A stretch of DNA of 49,309 nt, taken from Bacilli bacterium. GTDB taxonomy: Bacteria; Bacillota_I; Bacilli_A; RF39; UBA660. The stretch spans positions 1-49,309 of the forward strand of contig JAFUFG010000002.1 of assembly GCA_017470045.1 (NCBI GenBank). Direction: 5' to 3'. Under the pieces are notes generated by a model. That model saw nothing but the letters and a program-made list of their open reading frames with translations. It searched no databases and was not told the DNA's origin. The position numbers were made by a program, and so were the translations under genes. Shown piece by piece: positions 17,519-27,126 of the stretch. The first letter of the stretch is position 1, and each line of letters begins with the position of its first letter.

Positions 17519-18427
17519 TTAATTTGCTTGACATCTAAAAACGTCTCTAATAAATTTATCAGAAGTAGAAAGTAAATCATCAATTAATTTATTTTCTTCA
17601 CCAATAAGTTTTCTATACGCATAGTTCAATCTTTTTTCTGGAATATCATCATATGGATAATCTTTCCAAAAATCTTTAAATTTAGATATTGAAGAGAATT
17701 CATTGTCTTTTTCTTCATATACAAATTCTACTATAATAGAATCAAAGAATAGTAAAAGATTAATAAATTGATGATGGATTAGATATTGATTAAATAAACA
17801 ATTTTCTCCACCAATAAACGCATCCACCTTAGAAAATTTAGATGCATTTGCTTTAGCCTCTTCATTATCATATAATAGATGTAATTGATTGATTGGAAAC
17901 ATATAATCATTTACAAGAGCCATTTGTTTAGAACCACTATTAAATATCATATAAGATATCGCTCTCATAGTAATAGTATATATGAGTTTAATAGCATTAT
18001 CAAATCTGCAATATTCTATATTAGGATCTATTTTCATTAATGTTTGAAGTTCTTCTTCTCCAATATTTTTAAAATTATCCATTATCATGGATACCATAAA
18101 CGATATTAGTTCTATAAAATTATTATCATTTTCAAGATAATAATCAAGTTGTTGATTTTGATCTTCAAATGATAATCCAATTACATTACAAACATCTGCA
18201 AAATCATCTAATGTAAACAAATCTTTATGGTTATACATAGAAATCAAAACCATAATTTGCTGTACATTTTCGTTATGAATTACCAAAGGAAGAGCTCCAT
18301 CAAAATTATATCTATCACCTTTTTCATCTATAGCAGTTAATACAATACATGTACCAGTAAGTCTTATATCGCTATTAGATATTTGGTTGTACAATACTTT
18401 AGGAATAAATATAGTTTTTTCATTCAT
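17519..18427 (-). CDS. Hypothetical protein, 302 aa
   Basis: Acidic, Ile/Phe/Asn-rich, probably helical, with no signal peptide and no known motif. A hydrophobic patch, LIHHQFINLLLFFDSIIVEF near residue 215, is too charged at its borders to be a confident TM helix. RBS GGAGG. A promoter-like GATATTATATCTAC (18457-18474) overlaps the end of the preceding gene. Function unknown. Confidence 0.65.
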   Translation of the reverse strand: MNEKTIFIPKVLYNQISNSDIRLTGTCIVLTAIDEKGDRYNFDGALPLVIHNENVQQIMVLISMYNHKDLFTLDDFADVCNVIGLSFEDQNQQLDYYLENDNNFIELISFMVSMIMDNFKNIGEEELQTLMKIDPNIEYCRFDNAIKLIYTITMRAISYMIFNSGSKQMALVNDYMFPINQLHLLYDNEEAKANASKFSKVDAFIGGENCLFNQYLIHHQFINLLLFFDSIIVEFVYEEKDNEFSSISKFKDFWKDYPYDDIPEKRLNYAYRKLIGEENKLIDDLLSTSDKFIRDVFRCQAN

Positions 18428-18456
18428 ATAGATTTTTCCTCCAAGGTTATTAGTAA

Positions 18457-18474
18457 GTGTAGATATAATATCTA
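18457..18474 (-). promoter_or_regulatory. Candidate promoter for the 17519-18427 gene
   Basis: Minus-strand TAGATATTATATCTACAC, matching the left half of the phage consensus; it overlaps the stop of the zinc-ribbon gene. Confidence 0.35.
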
Positions 18475-18774
18475 ACCATTTACTAGTTTACCAATTGGGT
18501 TATCCAGAATAGGTTTTCTAGGTTCAATGTCTTCTTCAATTTTAGCCCCTTTAGCAGATAAACCATAAGGGGTTACTTCTACATCATACACGAACCCACA
18601 TTCAGGGCATACTATTTTAAATTCTGTCTTACTATCAGTTTGACTAGTAATCCATCCAGATTCTGATAATCTATATGCAGAGTATTCTGATTTAAGCAAC
18701 ATAACTTGGGCATTACACATAGGGCATATTCCAAATTTATTTAATGCTGCTATTTCAACTAACTTTTTACTCAT
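18472..18774 (-). CDS. Small zinc-ribbon protein, 100 aa
   Basis: CPMC near residue 18 and CPEC near 57 form a four-Cys zinc ribbon around a beta-rich insert (YRLSESGWITSQTDSKTEF). Such proteins often bind nucleic acid or RNA polymerase. The gene follows the beta N-terminal gene and a small gene with only a few bases between them, so a transcription-related role is plausible by context. Confidence 0.7.
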   Translation of the reverse strand: MSKKLVEIAALNKFGICPMCNAQVMLLKSEYSAYRLSESGWITSQTDSKTEFKIVCPECGFVYDVEVTPYGLSAKGAKIEEDIEPRKPILDNPIGKLVNG

Positions 18775-18780
18775 AGTTAA

Positions 18781-19035
18781 TCACCTATCCAAAGAAGATT
18801 TAGTATGTTTAATAGTACGAATATCACCTTCTATTAAAATACGAGAATCTGGATATCTAATATTATTACGATTAGTAATAATAGAAGTATAAACTTTCTT
18901 CGTACCATTAACAATTACTGTTCCAAATACAGGAGGGACACTTCCTCTTTCTTTTTCAATTCTCATAATCTCATCCATCTGAGATTGGGAGAAGATGAAT
19001 ACCCTGTGATAAATGTTGTCAACTACATTATTCAT
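18781..19035 (-). CDS. Hypothetical protein, 84 aa
   Basis: Small mixed protein (YHRVFIFSQSQMDEIMRIEK; then VNGTKKVYTSIITN). I prefer ATG 19033-19035, which overlaps the stop of the polymerase gene by 8 nt; a start at 19050 would add five residues. The ribosome binding site is weak, so translation is probably coupled to the polymerase gene. Unknown function, possibly a polymerase accessory protein. Confidence 0.6.
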   Translation of the reverse strand: MNNVVDNIYHRVFIFSQSQMDEIMRIEKERGSVPPVFGTVIVNGTKKVYTSIITNRNNIRYPDSRILIEGDIRTIKHTKSSLDR

Positions 19036-20824
19036 AATATAATAACCCACTTTCTTCTAAATTAATACGCTCACCAGTAACAGAGTCAATTGCGTTAGTA
19101 AGAATATCCTTTTCAATAGCACTCTTAGCTACTGTTTCACAAATATTAGCTAGCACATCTGATGATTGTTTCATTACACTAGTGTCGGTATTTTCACCAA
19201 GCATATTATTTCTAAACTCTACAACGTCCACTAAGTCTCTAGACTGTTTGTATTCGTTATAAAGTTTATTAAATTCTTTTTCCCAAGTAAGAGGTTCAGA
19301 ATTATTAGAGAAATATCCATTATCATATACAGTAGCAAACGGTGTTAAGGAACCATTTACACCAGGATCAGATGGGCTACTTGCATCAGGATCTAATATA
19401 CCCATATTAGAGATATCTAATAATCTAAACTGATCAGGAATTGATGAAGAAGATTCACCTATACCAGAAATACCTTTATATGTAAATTTCAATGGTAAGA
19501 ATGCATCCATATCATTTACAATATTCTTGAATGTAACTAACTGAGATTTAATAATCTCATTAATCAAGAAATCAGGTTTAGTATAGATAACTCTCTTGAT
19601 ATCTTTCAAATCAGCTCTCTTACCTTTATTAGATAATCTATAAATACCGAGGGATAATTTATTAGCATAAATAGCAGCTATGTATTCTGCGTATCGAATC
19701 TTCTTGGTTGTAATATCCAGATTATCTTTTAACTTTAATAATCCAAATTCAAGTAAGATCCATGCTAAGATATGATAGATATCTTGTTTCCATTCCCAAG
19801 GTAAATGAAGTTGATTTCTGATATTCATATCTAATACAGATTCAATAGAAATTTGTACATTGTACCCTTTAGTCAGTCTATTAGACGAATTAAAGGAAGA
19901 TCCTAATTTAGCAATCCAGAATTCAGTACCATACAAATAATCTATTGTAGTATCAGCTTCTATTGAATTGCAAATAGTATACACAATATGTTGAACTACT
20001 GGAGCAGTATCTAAGAAGTTCTTAGTTACGTTTACATAAATACCATTTGATCTCTTACCAAGGAAAGAATATGTATAATCATCAGATTGATCTTCTTGTG
20101 TAACTCTAATAAAGTTATGAAGATTAAATAACTTCAATCCTTCAAATAAACCATATTTAGCAAAGATATAGTTTACAGTAGGAACTGTTTTATTAAATGC
20201 ATTACAATCGTATTCAGTCAGAGTGTGTTCTACTCCCTGAGTATCTTTTACAATGTAATCGTGTTTATATATACGAATAGGCTGTAAATTTGTTTTGAAA
20301 GTAACACAACTAGACTTCTGACCCTTAGTAGAACTATTATTATACGTACTAGCATCTACAATCTGATACATAGCTGAATAATAGTTCCCATTAAGATAGA
20401 AATAAAATTTATTTACAACTCTAGGAATCTGAATGATTACATCAGCATACCCTTCTTCATCTTTAATTGCAATATAATAATGCACAATTAGTAATTTAAT
20501 ATCAGAAGACTTAAGATCGATATAATCATACTTATTGTCTTCATCAGATTTTCTACCAGACTTACTAGTCTTAATAGATGCATTATACCAATTACGCATT
20601 GTTTCGGCAATCTCGCTATATTTATCTATAACATCAAACCCTACTACTTTAATAGTAAAGAATGAAGAGTTTTTATCTTCTGAATAAGTTGTTTGTAAAG
20701 ATAATATAATCTGTTTTAATTGGTCGATGATTGCTTCATCAGACCGTTTAAATAGATTGGTGTTAAAATCATTTGAATATTTATCTACAAAATCATGAAT
20801 AAATTGACGTTGGTTTATATACAT
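19028..20824 (-). CDS. RNA polymerase beta subunit, N-terminal half (jumbo-phage type)
   Basis: Part of the phage multisubunit RNA polymerase related to phiKZ-type enzymes. Near residue 130, IPRVVNKFYFYLNGNYYSAMYQ corresponds to the cellular beta segment (FIINGxExVxxSQ). Near residues 465-515, FRLLDISNMGILDPD followed by SSPSDPGVNGSLTPFA matches the beta region that in bacteria reads HPSHYGRICPxETPEGxNIGL. At 598 aa it ends there, so catalytic-core domain 6 must come from another polypeptide, which I see at 24619-27069. The gene order is inverted relative to the protein, with the ligase gene in between. Confidence 0.7.
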   Translation of the reverse strand: MYINQRQFIHDFVDKYSNDFNTNLFKRSDEAIIDQLKQIILSLQTTYSEDKNSSFFTIKVVGFDVIDKYSEIAETMRNWYNASIKTSKSGRKSDEDNKYDYIDLKSSDIKLLIVHYYIAIKDEEGYADVIIQIPRVVNKFYFYLNGNYYSAMYQIVDASTYNNSSTKGQKSSCVTFKTNLQPIRIYKHDYIVKDTQGVEHTLTEYDCNAFNKTVPTVNYIFAKYGLFEGLKLFNLHNFIRVTQEDQSDDYTYSFLGKRSNGIYVNVTKNFLDTAPVVQHIVYTICNSIEADTTIDYLYGTEFWIAKLGSSFNSSNRLTKGYNVQISIESVLDMNIRNQLHLPWEWKQDIYHILAWILLEFGLLKLKDNLDITTKKIRYAEYIAAIYANKLSLGIYRLSNKGKRADLKDIKRVIYTKPDFLINEIIKSQLVTFKNIVNDMDAFLPLKFTYKGISGIGESSSSIPDQFRLLDISNMGILDPDASSPSDPGVNGSLTPFATVYDNGYFSNNSEPLTWEKEFNKLYNEYKQSRDLVDVVEFRNNMLGENTDTSVMKQSSDVLANICETVAKSAIEKDILTNAIDSVTGERINLEESGLLYYE

Positions 20825-20826
20825 AT

Positions 20827-21480
20827 TTAATCCTCCTCAGTTAATAAAACATTATATGTTTTTCCACTAGGATTAACTGCATTGGCTTTATCTTTAATAA
20901 TTAATTCCATCTCAATATCAAATGCATTAGCAACTCTCTTTGCTTTAAAGAAAGAGATATTATTGTTAGATGGTGATTTCATATGTCTTAAATCATTATT
21001 AAAATCGCTACCAGATGGGAACTTTTGTTTATAAGAATCCGCATCAATATGTTTTTCGTTAATGATACGTTTTAATGCTTTAAGCTCAGGAGCATCGTTA
21101 TCATTAACGGGAATTATTAATTCATTTTTAATATTAGTCAGTCTAGAAGTCTCCATACTTTTAAGTTTATCGATCTTATCCATATAATCTTTCATACCAA
21201 CTAATTTACCATTTCCAAAGTCGATTAATTTATCAGCTTTATACTTCTCTTTATCTTCATCAGTTTGAGGTGGAGTAAATTGTATTGCCGGTCCATTAGA
21301 ATATACTGATACCATCTCAGGATGATATACTTTAGTAATCGGATATACATATCCATTAAATTCCACACAAGTATCATCAAATATAGGTGAATTTAAGTTT
21401 AGTAATTTTTCGTACTCTTCTACAGTAATGACTTCCATAGTCTTATCATTAAGAACTATTCTTTTAGATGATATACTCAT
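20827..21480 (-). CDS. Hypothetical protein upstream of the polymerase half-gene, 217 aa
   Basis: N-terminal beta-rich part with a proline-containing segment (FNGYVYPITKVYHPEMVSVY), then a charged helical part (KYKADKLIDFGNGKLVGM; DKIDKLKSMETSRLTNIK). No recognised motif. It ends 2 nt before the polymerase start and is therefore translationally linked to it; it may be a polymerase subunit or assembly factor. RBS AAGGAG. Confidence 0.65.
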   Translation of the reverse strand: MSISSKRIVLNDKTMEVITVEEYEKLLNLNSPIFDDTCVEFNGYVYPITKVYHPEMVSVYSNGPAIQFTPPQTDEDKEKYKADKLIDFGNGKLVGMKDYMDKIDKLKSMETSRLTNIKNELIIPVNDNDAPELKALKRIINEKHIDADSYKQKFPSGSDFNNDLRHMKSPSNNNISFFKAKRVANAFDIEMELIIKDKANAVNPSGKTYNVLLTEED

Positions 21481-21514
21481 TCCCTTTTTCTCCTTACGAA
21501 AAATTATATGTAAA

Positions 21515-21546
21515 GTAGAAGTCTAGTCATATGACTAGACTTCTAC
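21515..21546 (-). terminator. 32-bp perfect palindrome
   Basis: Sixteen-bp arms beginning GTAGAAGTCTAG, centre CATATG, after the stop of the 21572-22195 gene. Confidence 0.7.
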
Positions 21547-21571
21547 AATGTTTTCTAGTTTAATTGCGCAA

Positions 21572-22195
21572 TTAAGCTACTGCTTCGGTATTGGCTACCG
21601 TATCATCTTCTTTAACAATCTGTTTAAGAGTTTCACTAGGAGTGAGACTCAGATCTACTTTACCAGTTGCAGGATCACTAATGATACCTTTAATGGTAAA
21701 GAAGTTTTCCAGAGACAAAACTGTATCTGGATCGATATTCAGATTTGTTTTAAAGAAGTCTACAATACAGTTAACCAGGATAACTAATACTTCATAAATG
21801 TAATTCTTGTTACTCTTAGTCTGAGTGTTCTTAAAGAACAAGTTATGTGCCTGTAAGCACTGAGCTTTGATAATATCCATCAAAGTAGGATCTGTTGCTT
21901 CTGTTACATTGGTACCATCAGGAAGAGACTTATCCCCAAAGAAATAAGATAAAGTATATCCATTAGCACCTTCATTAACCTGCTTTTCACACAGGGCTCC
22001 AAAGATTGTTGTACCTTTGTTATCTTTCAGTACTACCGCCTGAGGCTGATCGCCTTTAACGATAGACAGATATTTTGCAGAACCACTTAAGAATGATTCA
22101 AACAAATACGAGGACCACAAAGTGTCCCATCCAATTCCATGATCTTCTACTGTTTTCCACATTGTAGACAGTAAACCCCTGTTACTTAATTCCAT
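21572..22195 (-). CDS. Abundant unknown protein with capsid-like codon use, 207 aa
   Basis: A 207-aa protein (STMWKTVEDHGIGWDTLWSS; DPDTVLSLENFFTIKGIISD) with no family I recognise. Its codon use (CAG, CTG, GGT, ACT/ACC) is closer to the capsid gene than to its neighbours, which suggests high expression and a virion role such as a tail-tube, decoration or internal protein. It is a single-gene unit between two long palindromes, with RBS AAAGGAGG and its own promoter-like element. Confidence 0.65.
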   Translation of the reverse strand: MELSNRGLLSTMWKTVEDHGIGWDTLWSSYLFESFLSGSAKYLSIVKGDQPQAVVLKDNKGTTIFGALCEKQVNEGANGYTLSYFFGDKSLPDGTNVTEATDPTLMDIIKAQCLQAHNLFFKNTQTKSNKNYIYEVLVILVNCIVDFFKTNLNIDPDTVLSLENFFTIKGIISDPATGKVDLSLTPSETLKQIVKEDDTVANTEAVA

Positions 22196-22236
22196 TTAGA
22201 CTTCCTCCTTTAAATTATAAATATAAATATTATATC

Positions 22237-22264
22237 GAGTCCGAATTCATTTAAACTCGGACTC
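22237..22264 (-). terminator. Hairpin after the ligase gene
   Basis: Eight-bp arms GAGTCCGA / TCGGACTC with a 12-nt, partly self-complementary loop. It lies downstream of a promoter-like motif, so it may also be a leader hairpin of the next gene. Confidence 0.5.
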
Positions 22265-22280
22265 AAATATATAATATACA
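22262..22280 (-). promoter_or_regulatory. Candidate promoter for the 21572-22195 gene
   Basis: Minus-strand TGTATATTATATATTTGAG, a consensus-like -10 region just after the ligase stop. Confidence 0.35.
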
Positions 22281-22297
22281 GTTATTTTTAAGTTTAC

Positions 22298-24622
22298 TTA
22301 TTTATTATTTTTAATTTTGATTATATAGTCTTTAGCTTCATCGACTGTCATAATATAGTGCTCAGTCTTTACATTATTCATCTGAGTGACTTTATTAGAC
22401 GTAAATTGATGATGAGGAACTACTAAGATAAATGTATCTTTTGTAACAGTTTTATCACCATCGGCATCAAATCCAATAGATCTAAACTCATCAACTAATG
22501 CTTTATCTCTTACACCACTAAATCTTACTTTAGGGCCATTTGCCTTCATACCATAAGATACATCTAAATTCAAATTAGTGATAGTAATTAGATCATCCAT
22601 CATTTCTTTACGTTCTTCAATGATAGTATTTATCATTGTCGTACCAATGCCTTTAATATAGCCTAAAGACACACGTAATGAATCGTCATCCATAGAGATT
22701 ATTTTGTTTATTGGAATCTTATTAAGAATTGTTTTCCATCTTACTTCAGATATACCAGTAAATCCAATAGCTCCAATAAGACGATAATCATTCCATCTTG
22801 TAGTCTTTATAGTATTGATAGCATCAAACAAATTAGAAGCATTACCATCACCAATAGCTTCAGCTGCAAACACAGGATCTACTTTTAATAATTCAGTCAA
22901 ATTATGAACGTTTAATTTTCTAATCATAGACTTTCTAAAACCAAGTATACCCATCTTCTTCAACATATTAGAAGTTTTAGTGATCATACGCTCAGGGCAC
23001 ATTTTGTTTGGGCAATAAACAGAATCGCCACTAACTGAGAATTGTAACTCACTTCCACAAAACGGACAATGAGTTGGGAATTCAATAGGCGGAATCTGTT
23101 CAGCTCTAATTTGATTATAAGATACATCAGGTTTAGATATATAACATATTACATCATTTCTATATGTAATCTGTACTATATCTCCTTTACGTAAGTCGAG
23201 ATCTACAAATCTCTTATATGAATGAGCAGTAGTCTTGTCATGTATAGTTCCAAAGAATTCTACTGGTGTAAAATGAGCCATTGGTGTAATACGACCATCT
23301 TGACCAACTGTATAAGTGTATCCTATGAAATATGCAGGCTTAGACATAGGATTGAACTTGATAGCCATAGAGAACATGTCTTTATCTTTGAATCTGCCAA
23401 GGGATTGCCTTACCATTGGATGAGTATAAGATATAACCACACCATCATACATAAAATCTATTACATCTCTCATGTATTCGGCTTCATCAACAAATTGTTT
23501 AACCTGATTCATTATGCTAATATAGTCTCCTCTAATAATAGCATATCTCATATATACACCAGAACTATAATTCTCATTTAAGAATTCCAGCTCACTATTT
23601 ATACTATCAAATAATAATCCAGAACTTTTGATTGGCACTAGTGTCAAATAGTCTCTAAACTTAATGGCATCCAGTCTACCTAGAATTCCAGTTACTGCGA
23701 CTCTGGCATTCTTATACGAAATACCAAAATCATTTTCTAATCTGGCAAGATTAGTTTTAGTAATAATACATTCAAATTTAATACCAATATTACCATTAGT
23801 ACTAACACCATTAGATATAGCTCTATGAAATCTATAACCACCAAAGATAGGTGTTAAATCGGTAGCTACATCATTAGCAGTGTCTCCACGAGAACATGCT
23901 GATATAATAGTATCGTTACATATCTCAGCCTCAACACTCACACCATCATACTTTAATTCTGCTACTAATTCAACTTCATTACCTTGATAAGATGATGCAA
24001 TGTTCCATGTAGGCCTAAGAAAGTCTCTTTCAAAAACACCAGCGGTTGGATCATCATCATCTAATCCAGCATTAATTAAATCATCTACAAATATAAAATT
24101 ACATTTACGAATAGTACCAACTAACTCAGGATAAGAATGCGTTATCTTAGTTTGTTGGTTTGGAATATCAATATGGTCGTGAATGATATAATCTAATCTA
24201 TTTGGAAAATTATTCATAACCAGATTTTGATAAAAATGCATATCTGTAGGATTTATGATTGTTGCTATTTGAACTTTATCTTCTTCTGTTTCAATCATAC
24301 GATCCATCCCGATAATGCTTTTCTCAGTATTAAAGATAACAGGTGGTGCTCCAACAGGAGCACCACCATTAGTCTCGTTATCATATTTACGTACTACCAT
24401 ATCATATACACCATCTTCTAATGGTAATACCATTCTATCTGTATTATTATACAGAATATTGGATATTTCTAAAATCTGATAGATTACATTTAAATCTTTG
24501 AATTCGTTATTGAGATATTTAATTACTATATTATTTATCTCAAAGTTGTCATTAGGACTGATTATAATCTGCCCTTTCAACAAGTAATCTAGAATTTCTT
24601 GGATTCTTGTATTCATAATCAT
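22298..24622 (-). CDS. ligA: NAD-dependent DNA ligase
   Basis: Seals nicks using NAD+. Domains in order: an N-terminal Ia-like part with LEDGVYDMVVRKY (compare DSEYD) near 68-80; the adenylation site LKYDGVS with Lys224; the OB-fold segment YTVGQDGRITPMAHFTPVE and GTIHDKTTAHS near 455-490; a zinc finger CPFC...CPNKMC near 525-550; helix-hairpin-helix repeats near 560-680; and a C-terminal BRCT-like domain (KVRFSGVRDKALVDEFRSIG). At 774 aa it is longer than bacterial LigA (~670). Its ATG overlaps the TGA of the polymerase gene (ATGA), with an alternative ATG 6 nt further in. Confidence 0.92.
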   Translation of the reverse strand: MIMNTRIQEILDYLLKGQIIISPNDNFEINNIVIKYLNNEFKDLNVIYQILEISNILYNNTDRMVLPLEDGVYDMVVRKYDNETNGGAPVGAPPVIFNTEKSIIGMDRMIETEEDKVQIATIINPTDMHFYQNLVMNNFPNRLDYIIHDHIDIPNQQTKITHSYPELVGTIRKCNFIFVDDLINAGLDDDDPTAGVFERDFLRPTWNIASSYQGNEVELVAELKYDGVSVEAEICNDTIISACSRGDTANDVATDLTPIFGGYRFHRAISNGVSTNGNIGIKFECIITKTNLARLENDFGISYKNARVAVTGILGRLDAIKFRDYLTLVPIKSSGLLFDSINSELEFLNENYSSGVYMRYAIIRGDYISIMNQVKQFVDEAEYMRDVIDFMYDGVVISYTHPMVRQSLGRFKDKDMFSMAIKFNPMSKPAYFIGYTYTVGQDGRITPMAHFTPVEFFGTIHDKTTAHSYKRFVDLDLRKGDIVQITYRNDVICYISKPDVSYNQIRAEQIPPIEFPTHCPFCGSELQFSVSGDSVYCPNKMCPERMITKTSNMLKKMGILGFRKSMIRKLNVHNLTELLKVDPVFAAEAIGDGNASNLFDAINTIKTTRWNDYRLIGAIGFTGISEVRWKTILNKIPINKIISMDDDSLRVSLGYIKGIGTTMINTIIEERKEMMDDLITITNLNLDVSYGMKANGPKVRFSGVRDKALVDEFRSIGFDADGDKTVTKDTFILVVPHHQFTSNKVTQMNNVKTEHYIMTVDEAKDYIIKIKNNK

Positions 24623-27069
24623 TCTTCCTCTCCATCTTTAAGCTCTACAGCAGGTACAATATAAGCGATTTGAATTTTCTTATCATTCAAATACTCATGT
24701 ACTTCTTTAGCTTTCTTTTCCATATCACTATTAGATTTAGCAATCTGAGCAATATGAATAACTGCATCTTCAATGATAGACTTATCTTCATCATTAGATT
24801 CTAATTTGTCTTCATTATTATAGTATGCAACTTCAGCTATTTTTAAAGCTTTCTTAAACCGATTAGGATCGATTTTATCTGGAAGTTTAGCTGCAATCTC
24901 AGTATGAGTATCGTAATAAGATTTAGGAATCTCTTCTACGATATTCATTCTTGCAGGATAATTTGGTCTCTTAGGCTCTCTAGTAAATACTAATTTTAAA
25001 CCCATAGCTTTTAAATAGGCATTGACAATTTCTACACTTCTGGACTTAGATTTCTCATCTAATGTAATATTACGATCAAATGGATCTCCAGTCAATAACT
25101 GTTCCATTAATCTTCTAGCAATAGGAGAAGATGATAAGAGCATAAATGCTTCAATTGTATATTGACAATAAGGCAATTGCATAAGTTCAGCTGCTTCCAT
25201 ACCGCCTAATCTTACAGGAGTTTTAGGAATAGCTGTTATATGAATTTTATTAGCTTTAGTCTTAGTATTTTCACCTTTAATATTAGTAGATGCTAAAGAT
25301 ACAGCGGAAAACTTTTCTTTAGCTATCTGTTTCAGTCGATAAATATACTTCTTACCAACCACTAAAGGTCTACGTGTATGAACGTATCTAAATTTACCAT
25401 TTGAATCACTTTGACAAACAAGAGGCCAATAATTAGGATCTTTAAAATCAGGGCCATCTTTAATAAATGGAAATGCTTGATACAATTTATTCAGATCATC
25501 AATAGTAAATTTATTTCTCATAGGAGTTATTACTACATACAATTTTTGATCTTGAATAATATTCCAAATAAAATTCTTTCTTTCATCAAACGACAGACGG
25601 TTAACTATAGTTTCATCAAACTCTTTAGCCAGTTCATCGTTCAAAATTGACCAATAAGTATGAATCCATCTTTCGGCAGTAACTACTGTATTATATACTG
25701 CAGTATTATATTCGTTACCAAATGAGTCGTCTATTCCTTCTGTAGCATACCACATATTAGAAATGGCTTCTACTAATTTAGAACCAATATATGTAATTTC
25801 TGTTTCATATAATTGGCCTGGATTCTCACGATTGTTTACAGTAAGCAAATTATAAATGGCATCAACCGGATGCCATTCTCCAAATCGATAATAATGAGGC
25901 ATCATTGAATCTGGAATGATTGCAGATATAACACCTTTCCCGCCATATCTATCAGTAATCTTATCTCCTTTATAAACTTTAACTTTAGATCTTGTAATGA
26001 TCTGACAATAAATATTATTGAAGACTTTATCTTTGATATAAAGCACTCCAGTAATTGTATTCATTGCAATAGTATAAGTCTTTTCAGTATCATAAGACAA
26101 ATTCACACCAGGATGACTCTTTTTGAATTTGTCAATAGCACTAACTATTTGACGACAATATTCCATATTCTCTTCATAATATTTATTTAACTGAGAATTG
26201 TATACGTCATTTAACTTTTCTACGTTATTACAATATACATCGATATCTATTACTTCTCCATCAGAGATATAAGTTGTATCAGATATCATTAATTGCTTTA
26301 AACGTTCTTTAGATTGTGCGTACAGTGCTTCATCATCTTTACGTTCTCGTCTGATAGCGCATAATACACCATTCTTTACTTCTTCCCCAATATCAGGAAA
26401 GGTCTTGTACTCATTATCATCTCCATAAAGATTAAGAGCAATATCGTTATCGTTGATAATAATATCAATTGTATCAAATAACGGAGATTCGAATTTCTTT
26501 GCAGCACTCTCACTAAGAACAATAGGATCTTCAGTAGTGAGAGATATACTCATGTAAACAGTTGTAAGATTAACACCGTCAGCTTTATTTAAAGCATCAT
26601 CAAATGAATCTGAAATAAGTAATGGAGAATCTTTAGGCACATAATCATTCTTTCTTAGTTTGTCTAAGAAAGACGTGTTAAGATTAAATCCATAATTCTC
26701 TGTATTAAACACATAACCAACTCTAGTTATACTATGAAGAGTATTAGAGTTGGCATCATACAATAATACCAAATATTTACTTTTGTTCTTATACACTTTA
26801 TCTACTACAGTATAATTTGCTTGTGCTTGAATAAAGTGTGAACTTTCGTAACCGAACTTATTTTCATAACCAGTTACAACCAGAGGGATCTCTGGTTTAC
26901 ATAATTGAATTGATTGTTCTTTATGGATCCCAAACATAATCTTTCGAGAACCACTATTAGATTCATTAAAGGGCTGCAATAGCCCTTTACCAAGAGTAAA
27001 TTCTCTTGACTTTAAATTCTTTTCTATTTCGTTCGCTTTCTCCACAAGATTAAGATTTTCTGAAGCCAT
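24619..27069 (-). CDS. RNA polymerase beta subunit, C-terminal half (jumbo-phage type)
   Basis: The hallmark beta motif is clear near residue 365: KVYKGDKITDRYGGKGVISA, then IIPDSMMP, which matches GDKxxxRHGxKGVxxxxxPxEDMP. Near residue 600, VGKKYIYRLKQIAKEKFSA matches VGYMYMLKLxHLVxDKxHAR, and near 640 PVRLGGMEAAEL matches the GGQRFGEMEVWAL segment. The Lys of GDK and of GKG, which contact the nascent RNA or NTP, are kept. At 816 aa it covers the second half of beta; the first half is the separate gene at 19028-20824. The beta-prime NADFDGD motif is not in this window. Translationally coupled to ligA. Confidence 0.85.
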   Translation of the reverse strand: MASENLNLVEKANEIEKNLKSREFTLGKGLLQPFNESNSGSRKIMFGIHKEQSIQLCKPEIPLVVTGYENKFGYESSHFIQAQANYTVVDKVYKNKSKYLVLLYDANSNTLHSITRVGYVFNTENYGFNLNTSFLDKLRKNDYVPKDSPLLISDSFDDALNKADGVNLTTVYMSISLTTEDPIVLSESAAKKFESPLFDTIDIIINDNDIALNLYGDDNEYKTFPDIGEEVKNGVLCAIRRERKDDEALYAQSKERLKQLMISDTTYISDGEVIDIDVYCNNVEKLNDVYNSQLNKYYEENMEYCRQIVSAIDKFKKSHPGVNLSYDTEKTYTIAMNTITGVLYIKDKVFNNIYCQIITRSKVKVYKGDKITDRYGGKGVISAIIPDSMMPHYYRFGEWHPVDAIYNLLTVNNRENPGQLYETEITYIGSKLVEAISNMWYATEGIDDSFGNEYNTAVYNTVVTAERWIHTYWSILNDELAKEFDETIVNRLSFDERKNFIWNIIQDQKLYVVITPMRNKFTIDDLNKLYQAFPFIKDGPDFKDPNYWPLVCQSDSNGKFRYVHTRRPLVVGKKYIYRLKQIAKEKFSAVSLASTNIKGENTKTKANKIHITAIPKTPVRLGGMEAAELMQLPYCQYTIEAFMLLSSSPIARRLMEQLLTGDPFDRNITLDEKSKSRSVEIVNAYLKAMGLKLVFTREPKRPNYPARMNIVEEIPKSYYDTHTEIAAKLPDKIDPNRFKKALKIAEVAYYNNEDKLESNDEDKSIIEDAVIHIAQIAKSNSDMEKKAKEVHEYLNDKKIQIAYIVPAVELKDGEEE

Positions 27070-27103
27070 ATTTTACACTCCTTATTATTTATTCCCAAAC
27101 AAG

Positions 27104-27121
27104 CTTCATTTATATAGTATC
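27104..27121 (-). promoter_or_regulatory. Candidate promoter for the polymerase C-half/ligase unit
   Basis: Minus-strand GATACTATATAAATGAAG, just after the recombinase stop; strong match to the phage consensus. Confidence 0.45.
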
Positions 27122-27126
27122 TATTT

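Noticed and set aside
18781..19050. Longer start at 19050 for the 84-aa gene
   Set aside because: It adds five residues without a better ribosome binding site and increases overlap with the polymerase gene; the inner ATG at 19035 was preferred.
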